DNA of 64,000 bases from Blepharisma japonicum (Eukaryota; Ciliophora; Heterotrichea; Heterotrichida; Blepharismidae): contig CATKHK010000023.1 of assembly GCA_949751835.1 (NCBI GenBank), forward strand, positions 248,001 through 312,000, read 5' to 3'. The notes under the pieces are model-generated. The model was not told the origin of the DNA. It did not search any database and saw only the letters and a program-made list of their open reading frames with translations. Positions 56,803 through 64,000 of the stretch are shown piece by piece (position 1 is the first letter of the stretch; every line of letters starts with the position of its first letter). Both the position numbers and the translations under genes were made by a program.

Positions 56803-58455
56803 TTATTTACGTGATAACTCAAAAAGCTCGAGTTTTTCGTGCTTTAAGCGCTCGTTTTCTAGTTTAAGCTCAATGATCTGCCGCTTTAGGATGCCTTCGG
56901 TGGCGTTGTCAGTTTCTCGTTTGCCTTGGATTAGTTCAAGACTTTCTTTCATTATTCTGCATTGATTGGAAAGGTCGATGTTATCTTTATATGACTTCTG
57001 CTGGGTTTCTTTAAAAACTTGTTTTAAATGGGAAATTTCGAGGTCTCGTTGTTCGATTTCTTGCATGTAAGTTGACTCTTTGGACTCATGCTGCTCTATA
57101 ATGTGCTCAATTTCTCCTAAAATGTCTATATCTTCTTGAGGAAGCCCTTGTCTGCTCGTATGGAGACAGTCAGTGTAATACCCTACTGACTGCTTAGATT
57201 TTCCAAATAAATTGAATTTATAGTTTGCTGGATCTTTGAGCTCTTTTATGGAATTAATTCCTTGCTTCAGCAAATTCCACTGCTGTTCTGTTTTTTTGCT
57301 ATGTTCTTTCATCTCTGTTTTCGCTCAGTCCAATTTTTCAATATACTCAAAAATGTAATTCACAGTTTCTGAATATTTTACCCTAATTTTCGCAATTACT
57401 TCAGACTTTGGGCTTAGCTCTTCTCTATACTTATTTTCAAGCTCTTCTAATATTCCACCAACTAACTCCAGCTTTGGTCTGAGTAAGCACTCAATTACTT
57501 CTGTTTCTAAATTATTAAAAGCTTTGCCAATAACAGTTTGAACAGTCCCTTCGCTTTTATCATATGTTTTTTCTTCTAATGAGCTTAAATATTTTTCTAT
57601 ATTGTCTATACAGGCGTCTAAGCCTGATTTATTTTCTACTACACTGCTATTTTCTTGGGCTTGAAAATTAAATTTTTTCCCCAAGCTGTTTTTATTGCTT
57701 TTTGTTTGGAATTTTTCAAAAAGGCCTTTCAATGCTGGAGAAGCTTGTCGAGGTTTTAATGGTTCTTTGACTTCAAAGGTGGGAATTAATAATAAATTGT
57801 TGGTTGATGACAAGTTTGACATTTGAGAAACTGTATTGTGTCGGGAGGTGTTGATCGTATCTTGGATATCTCCAATAGAAGATTTACCAATACTGGGGTC
57901 ATTAATTCGGAACATAGGGTGGGCATATCCAGAAAATCTTTTGTGGACTCAAGAGCCTTCTCGTGTGGTATAATTTTGTTTTGAGGATGGATCAAAAGAA
58001 GATAAACTGGAATGAGTTTTCATGATTTCTCTTGAAGCATCTTTTATATTTCTAATTGAAGCTGATAAAGATGAATAGCTTATTTCATTCCTTGTTCATT
58101 CAAGCTCAAAATTTGTATAAAGTAATGGATGTTTCCACCAATTTGGAAAAATGTTATGCATGAAATCTAAAAATTTTCTCATTGCAGTTACTCGGGGCAT
58201 ACTCCCAAGCTTTTTTCATTCCTCTTCTCATTTTCTTTTATATGATGTATTATAATTTTGCATATCTGGCTGCAGAATTCCTGGTATACATGGGCCATAT
58301 GTTGCTTGCATGTGAAGGACCCCAAGAGTCATTCGTTGAGCTTCACTTAGAGATAAAGGCTTTTCTTGGGATAAATAAAATTGGGCTGCCATGAATTGCT
58401 TAGTCAGATCCCAATTGCCAAATGTTGGAGAACTTGATATCATAGAGAGTAGCAT
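56803..58455 (-). CDS. Acyl-CoA-binding-domain protein with C-terminal coiled coil
   Basis: 550 residues when read through TGA. Three of those Trp codons lie in the part shown here (KRKWEEEWKKLG, LEWTRN, EGSWVHKR). An ACBP domain occupies about residues 10-100: LGVLHMQATYGPCIPG matches YALYKQATVG of ACBP, KRKWEEEWKKLGSMP matches the KAKWDAWNELKGMS helix, and RVTAMRKFLDFMHNIFPNWW the last helix. Ligand residues are altered (Tyr28 and Tyr31 by Gly and His, Lys32 by Met; Lys54 conserved; Tyr73 by Phe). The rest is disordered followed by coiled coil (LKQVFKETQQKSYKDN, ELKLENERLKHEKLELFE). The upstream ATG at 58560 would add a hydrophobic stretch (YFKHYFLLIQMLL); the start is uncertain. Confidence 0.78.
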
Positions 58456-58775
58456 TTGAATTAATAAAAAATAATGTTTAAAATAAAAAGACATAAAATA
58501 ACCTTTTACAAGAAGCTTTGATAAATATTTACTAAGGCATCCAATCTCCCAATTTAGCATTTCTAATTAAGATCTTGATAAATTAATCTTCGCCAAATAA
58601 AATATCGACCAGAAACTGTTTTCTTTGATTATCAAAGAAAACTTATATAAAATAAAAGACAAATTTTTATTTTTCTTACCAAGATTCTTCTCTTTCTATT
58701 TTAATCAGCAATTAACTATATAATTTTTTTCCACTTTATTAATTTGGCACGATTGTGCTATATAAATAATTTAAA

Positions 58776-59153
58776 ATGCCCAGAGACCAATCCATCAATA
58801 AACCATCAAGAAAGTCTGAGGGCTCATCAAGCAGCTCCAAAAATCAAAGCAGCATTTTGAGGCCAAGCGAGAACCTAAGTATAGTCACAGTGCAAGCTAC
58901 TAATGATGATTTAGATACAATTGAACTAAGGCAAACTGTTCTTCAATTGAAAGAACAAGTCTTACATTTGCAAAAAGACTGCCAAATCTACAAGGCCAAA
59001 GCTCACAAGTTGAGGCACGAATTGAAGAAGCTGGATTTGTATAAAACTGTATGCGACTTTAAGACTGGATCTTATCTAAGAATCAATAAAAGGGAAAAGG
59101 ATATCAGGAAAATGCGAAGCACATGCACTTCTCCTAGAGCAATTTATACTTAA
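58776..59153 (+). CDS. Small Ser-rich coiled-coil protein
   Basis: 125 residues: an N-terminal Ser-rich disordered region (SEGSSSSSKNQSSILR), then a coiled coil (LRQTVLQLKEQVLHLQKDCQ, KAHKLRHELKKLD) and a basic C terminus. Family not recognised. Stand-alone, with its own AT-rich leader. Confidence 0.68.
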   Translation: MPRDQSINKPSRKSEGSSSSSKNQSSILRPSENLSIVTVQATNDDLDTIELRQTVLQLKEQVLHLQKDCQIYKAKAHKLRHELKKLDLYKTVCDFKTGSYLRINKREKDIRKMRSTCTSPRAIYT

Positions 59154-59785
59154 TTCTGAAAATTCTTTAATCTAAACTGATTTAAATAAGTGGATTGATA
59201 AGATTTATATAATGGTTGGATTTTTAGTCCTTATGTAGATTTTTTGGTATTTAGAAGTCTAAAAGCAAGATCTATAATATGCTAGAAAATTTAATAGGAG
59301 CAATAGAGTGTTTTAATACACCAACTCAATATATTTAATTTTTGCCGCACTATTCGAAAACAAGCAAGATTTTATTACTTATTCAGAGACTGATTTCTTT
59401 TTTTTGAATTTTATATTTTTGAGTTTTAAAAGCTACTAATACATAGTTAATTATTTTAATTAGTTAATCTTATGAAGTTACAACAAAATACTAATATCTT
59501 TTACCTTCACAGAGTTCAATTTTAAAATTCAGAGCGTACATATCCTTTCTTGCCTTCTTAAGGGAGTCAGGCAAACACGTTTGCTTAGCTAAATCTAAAG
59601 TCTTGCAATAATTATGCTAAAGCTTTTCAAAATTCATATAATAAATGGAGGATAGATTTTGTAAAATCACCGTATATAGAATATATCAAATATTGTATTA
59701 TATTTTTTTCGATAATCTGTAAAAAGTCTAAAACATTAAGCTTTTTTCGCCAACAACTATTTTCATTTTATAAATAATAATACCA
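59154..59785. other. Intergenic, AT-rich
   Basis: 632 nt between two rightward genes. No gene, RNA or repeat recognised; a stretch around 59510-59600 has somewhat higher complexity but no frame. Confidence 0.5.
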
Positions 59786-62700
59786 ATGATTATTTTGTTT
59801 TTTTTAGTAAACAAACTTTTAGCCCTTTCAAGATTAGACATAATAGCCAGCCAAGAAACCAATCAATCTCTGCTCTTATCATTAGCCAGAGCTATAAAAA
59901 TATATTATAATGAATCTATAGAAATCAATACGATATATCTGAGCAATGAAGACTCTATAGAAGACTTTGTGAACAATTCTGACATCATAGTTGACGCTAC
60001 TTTTAATCTTTTATTGCAAGTTAAACTAATTGAAGCAGCAAAAATATTTCAGTATGTTCATATAATCATTGGAGAGCCTTTTAAAGGAGCAGACAAGCAA
60101 TCTTATTTTTCACTGGCTCCAGAGCAATCCCATTATGTAGCTTTAAATAGCTTTTTAACTTATCTGAATTTGCATCGGTATATCTTAATATTTAGCGAAT
60201 CCAATCTGGCTATAAAGACCAAGAAATTATTTTCGGATGACCCAGCTAAAAGATATGAATTTTGCTACCCGAATGATAGTAATGCAAATAGGAGTGATTA
60301 TTTTATTGGAAGAGAAGTAAAGCCAACAGGGCTAAATAATCTTGTTGTTTTAAACGAAGGACTCGGTGCTGATAAATTCGTGAACTCTTTAATTAGGAAA
60401 AAAATGTATGGAGAAAACTCAGGGATAATAGTGTGAAGTAAAGGAATATGAGGATCCTCACAAAACGGACTGATTGCCATTGTACAAGAAGGTCTAGAGT
60501 ATGTTAAAAGTTCGGATGAATATGAAGCTACTTCAGTCACAAAAATGCTTCAAAATCTTGGGGATCTTGCTGAATGAGAAAGCACAAATTTTAAAACAAT
60601 AAAAGATTACAACCCAAAGTTTAATTTCTCAATTGTGAACATCCAAAATGGGCAAAGAATCATTATTGGCACAATTCATAATGGAGAAGTTAACATATTC
60701 ACTCAGCCAATTTTTCCAGGTCATACATTACGATTTCCTGATTCCAGTAATACTAAGATAAAGATTTCAATTTCTGATGGCACTACAAACTTTGATGGGA
60801 CAATACATCATGGGACAGACGTAGTCCGTGTAGGAACTTTAAGTGCACTTAATTATGCAAACCAAACAAACTTCATAAAAAATTTTGATTTGACACTTCA
60901 TCACACTGATTGTAGTGCTGAATATTATAACTACGATTTTTCATTCAATTGTTTTTTAAAGCAAAAAAATGACTTTGGAGTGCTGTTTATCCCTTCAATA
61001 CATGATGATGTTTGCATAGGAACAATGAATGACTTTCAAGAGATGGGACTAAAAATTCCATTAATTGCAGACTTTTGCACAAGCTCAGAATTAAATAATA
61101 AAGAAAAGTACCCTGAGTTTACACGAGTTATCAAAGGATTTGAATCACATACTAGCACTATGGCGCATATGATGGGGATTTTTGAGTGGAAAAACGTTGT
61201 TGTGATGTATGAAAACACAACATTAGGAAAAACTCTTTATAAGGCTTTTATGAGTGTAGCAGATGAGACTGGAGTAAAAGTTTTAAATGATGAAAATAAA
61301 AGAATGGTAAAAGCAAATTATGCCAACGAGGACTTTGAAGACTACCAAGACAATATAGCTCATGCAATAAATACAAAAGGTAGAATAATAGCTCTTTTTG
61401 TGCTGGAAGATCTTTTAAGCCATTTTTATTTAGTTTCTCATTTTTATGACTTAGGATTAAGAGCTGGAGATTCTATATTTTTATTTTACCAAACAACTGC
61501 TTGATTTACTATTTATGCTACTGGTTTAGAGCAATCTATTATAGCAAAATGCTTAGAACTGTTTTATGGGTCTCTTTCATTTTTTCAAGCTGAATGAATA
61601 GGTGATTTAGGAGAAATTGCATATAATCAAATTGTGCATGAATGGCATGCATCCCCTGTTACCTATCAATGCCACGCATTTAACTCTGGATGGCTTGCAG
61701 TTAACGCCATAAATGCTTTGATCGAGTATGGAGAGGATTACACAGACAGGGATACTCTACTTAAATCAATTAGAAAACAAAAAATTAATGCTTGCACTGG
61801 GAAACTTCCAATGTCTTCTGAAATGAATGAGCCCGACGAAATGATTGTAGGAATTTATAATTTTTTATTTAACGCCACTACAGGGACTTGAGAAGACTTT
61901 CCAGTTGGCTCTTATTCTGTTTCTAGAAATCCTCCATTTTCTTTCCAAGAAAACATTATTTGGCCAAATAACGAAATTCAAGTTCCTGGCGATTTAAGAA
62001 TTGATCCATTGAATTGCCCATTTAATAGTAGATTAATTCAAGATTTTCAAACTGGAGAAATAATTTATTACTTGATAGTTTCTTTTTGGACAATTTTTTC
62101 TTTGATAATTTCAGCTATTTATTTGAAAAAATTTTGGAAATTGACGTTTCCTGATATCAATGTGAAAAGAGAAATAAATATTAGAGATTGGATTGTATAT
62201 GTTTCTATTTTAATCCAAAGCTTTCAGCTATTAGCTTTAGGACCTGATTTAAGTTGGTTTTATTGGAAAATTTCATATGGGTTTAATTTTTTATCAGGAA
62301 ATCTATTAAAAACTGCTAATTATCAAAGTGAAATGTTTTGGCCAGGAATATATTTAGCATTAGCAACTTGCTTAGTGACTCTATCTTTAAATTTATTACT
62401 CATATATAAAGTTGATTTAAAAATTCGGTCTTGCTATATTTGATTAATTTGTGAATTCGGAAGAGAGTCCTTGACCTATATTAACAATATCTGCTTTATC
62501 CCTGTCATTAATTCTCTTTTTTGGCTATATGAATGCACAAAAAGTGTCGGTCCTAACTCATTTGATACATTCTTATATGGAGATTGCAATTCTTTTTGCT
62601 GAAAAAATTGGCATATAGTGTTTTTATTTCTTTCAGGAATAGCGCTTACCATTTTTATTCCAATGACTATACTTTTAAGACCTTATCATGAATCTTTCAA

Positions 62701-63250
62701 TAGCGAAAAAAATATTTACTGTAATCAACATTATTTGATAGCCAAAAGCATTGTTCAAATATTAGCAATCGCATTTAATTCTACTTTTGGAAAATACAAT
62801 AAAGCCTTGCATGGAGTTTTATACATACTGTTGTTAAGCATTTATATAACTTATTCATTTATATTCAAATCTTATAACTACACCAGGGCAAATCTATGGA
62901 ATATAGCCTCTCTATTTTGTGTAGTTTTAAGCACTGTCCTTTCAACTATTTATTGACTTTTTCCAAATATCAGTGCAATTTTATGGATTTGTATATTGAT
63001 TGTAGGATGAATATTGATTATTGTTATTGCATATTTTATACAGCTATTTTATTATTGTAGCCTTTTATTTTCAAAAGAAGGATATGATATTAGTTTACTA
63101 TTCAAATTTGAGCTTTCTTCTCAGATAAACGCATCACAGATTTCTAAACATTCAGTGGAGAGAAAATATGAATTTTCTGAGAGTTCCCTATTTGAAGCCA
63201 AAATTTTCCCTGAAATGCTTCAAAGCACACATGCTGATGTAGGTATTTAA
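59786..63250 (+). CDS. Large receptor with two ANF/periplasmic-binding-type modules and 8-9 membrane spans
   Basis: 1154 residues in one frame, open through about ten TGA (Trp) codons. A hydrophobic N terminus (MIILFFLVNKLLALS) acts as a signal peptide. Two ligand-binding-fold regions follow: one at about 15-280 (RLDIIASQETNQSLLLSLAR, DIIVDATFNLLL), and one at about 350-700 (VRVGTLSALNYANQT, SHTSTMAHMMGIFEWKNVVV, TTLGKTLYKAFMSVADETGV), resembling the ANF-receptor/type-I periplasmic family. From about 755 there are 8-9 hydrophobic spans (for example EIIYYLIVSFWTIFSLII, LHGVLYILLLSIYITYSFI, LWICILIVGWILIIVIAYFI). The tail is short and cytosolic-looking. Class C GPCRs have one such module and seven spans, so this is either a divergent class-C-like receptor or a ciliate-specific type. 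Ligand unknown. Confidence 0.8.
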
Positions 63251-63494
63251 TTCAGAATTACCTAGGATATAGCAGTATAAATAATATAATAGCGTATTTA
63301 AATATATTAAATGGTTATTGCAATTCTTTGGCAGAATTCTATTTTATTTATAAGCATAATTTAGTTGATCAATTAAAAGATGTTACCTTATATTCATAAA
63401 TTTACTATAAATATATGAATATAGTTATCGCTAGATTTTTCTTTTCCATTTTCATATTATCTGATATCATAATTCCATTTAAAACCAAAAATAA
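63251..63494. other. Intergenic, AT-rich
   Basis: 244 nt between rightward genes; AT-rich leader with no distinctive feature. Confidence 0.4.
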
Positions 63495-64000
63495 ATGCAT
63501 TTCAAATTTTTATTGGTAATTTTCACACAGTGCTGCTGCCAAGATTCCAAAGACCAAGAAGAGCCATCTCTCCAACATGCAGTTCCTACAGAAAGTCAAA
63601 ATAAACACCTTCGAAGTTTTGATCAAAGTCTTCAAAACCTCCAAGGTTCTTTTTCAGGCGACGAAAACTCTCTTAACCTCGTATTATCCGAAAAAGAAAT
63701 CGCAGATTCTCCTAAATTAAACATACAAATTCTTGAAAGTCTCGGGTCAACTCCAGGAACCGTCATAAATATCAATGCTGGAGGTTGTATTAATTCTCTG
63801 CGCAAAAAACAAGACTCTCATACCTATATAGGATCCGCTTTAGAAGATTCCACAGGCGTTTTAAACGATCTTGCAATCCTTGAAGAAGAAAAAGGAATGG
63901 GCAAAATGCATCTAGTAATTACATTTAATCCTACAGTTAAAAAATACAGCATAAAAGATCTTGGACAAGGCACCGGAACTTTTGTAAGAATTGACAACCC
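63495..64000 (+). CDS. FHA-domain protein, N-terminal part (runs past window)
   Basis: ATG 63495; a candidate 15-nt intron at 63516-63530 would turn MHFKFLLVIFTQCCC into MHFKFLLCCC, a Cys cluster typical of palmitoylated N termini. The 15 nt has no stop and is a multiple of three, so both forms are readable. After an acidic/Ser-rich linker, an FHA-type pattern appears from YIGSALEDST through GKMHLVITFNPTVKKYSIKD to LGQGTGTFVRI, the usual phosphothreonine-binding strand end with NGTFV replaced by GTGTFV. The gene continues beyond 64000. Confidence 0.72.
   Translation, partial: MHFKFLLVIFTQCCCQDSKDQEEPSLQHAVPTESQNKHLRSFDQSLQNLQGSFSGDENSLNLVLSEKEIADSPKLNIQILESLGSTPGTVININAGGCINSLRKKQDSHTYIGSALEDSTGVLNDLAILEEEKGMGKMHLVITFNPTVKKYSIKDLGQGTGTFVRIDN
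63516..63530 (+). other. Candidate 15-nt intron
   Basis: GTAATTTTCACACAG: GT-AG ends, A at position 10. Not forced by the frame, since it is readable either way; supported by resemblance to the other introns. Confidence 0.6.

Noticed and set aside
1-64000. Germline-limited insertion (IES) in the long gaps
   Set aside because: No coding region is interrupted and no TA-bounded repeat pair was found; the gaps look like ordinary AT-rich spacers.

Overview
This window reads as macronuclear DNA of a heterotrich ciliate, most likely Blepharisma. Three things seen in the sequence support this. First, many reading frames run on through TGA exactly where conserved families need tryptophan (Myb repeats, an HMG box, importin-beta, a septin, a LisH-WD40 protein), while genes end only at TAA or TAG; that is UGA=Trp. 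Second, the introns are 15 or 16 nt, GT...AG, with an A at position 10. Third, genes are packed very tightly in AT-rich DNA. Heterotrichs share the tiny introns, but Stentor uses the standard code, so UGA=Trp points to Blepharisma. No gene is interrupted by a germline-type insertion, which fits a somatic (macronuclear) molecule. Many apparent short ORFs therefore join into long genes, and the coordinates given here are for the joined genes.

Layout. 0-10 kb: a Myb R2R3 factor (cut by the window edge), a jacalin-like lectin-domain protein with an acylation-type N terminus, three unknown proteins, an HMG-box protein, a secreted pepsin-type protease and an unknown protein with a strongly expressed-looking codon pattern. 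10.5-16.3 kb: a VHS-GAT-hinge-alpha-appendage clathrin-adaptor fusion, CFAP45 and a septin. 16.3-17.1 kb: a decayed zinc-finger-like locus. 17.2-24.2 kb: an AXDND1-like axonemal protein followed by small unknown coiled-coil or basic proteins. 24.2-28.8 kb: a BIG-type Sec7 ARF exchange factor. 29.0-37.1 kb: a full-length IP3-receptor-like Ca2+ release channel that carries an EF-hand pair. 37.2-42.2 kb: an RBR-type RING protein, a pentapeptide-WD40 protein and a TBL1-like LisH-WD40 protein. 42.3-52.7 kb: a polytopic membrane protein, importin-beta, two four-EF-hand proteins, an NDK5/RSP23-like protein, an EEF1AKMT4-like methyltransferase, a Sen54-like tRNA-splicing subunit, an A/B cyclin and a coiled-coil protein. 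53-64 kb: an unknown protein, mitochondrial methylmalonyl-CoA mutase, an acyl-CoA-binding-domain protein, a small coiled-coil protein, a large receptor with two extracellular ligand-binding modules and 8-9 membrane spans, and the start of an FHA-domain protein.

Themes. The genes are typical housekeeping plus ciliary and Ca2+-signalling content (CFAP45, AXDND1-like, NDK5-like, calmodulin-like proteins, the IP3 receptor), not an operon or island; neighbours do not obviously form one pathway. The most notable items are domain combinations: a VHS-GAT protein ending in an AP-2 alpha-type ear, an IP3-receptor with EF hands, the tandem ligand-binding receptor, and an ACBP domain with altered ligand residues. 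Gene spacing is extreme: divergent start codons 14 and 31 nt apart, convergent stops 1 nt apart, and tandem genes 8 nt apart.
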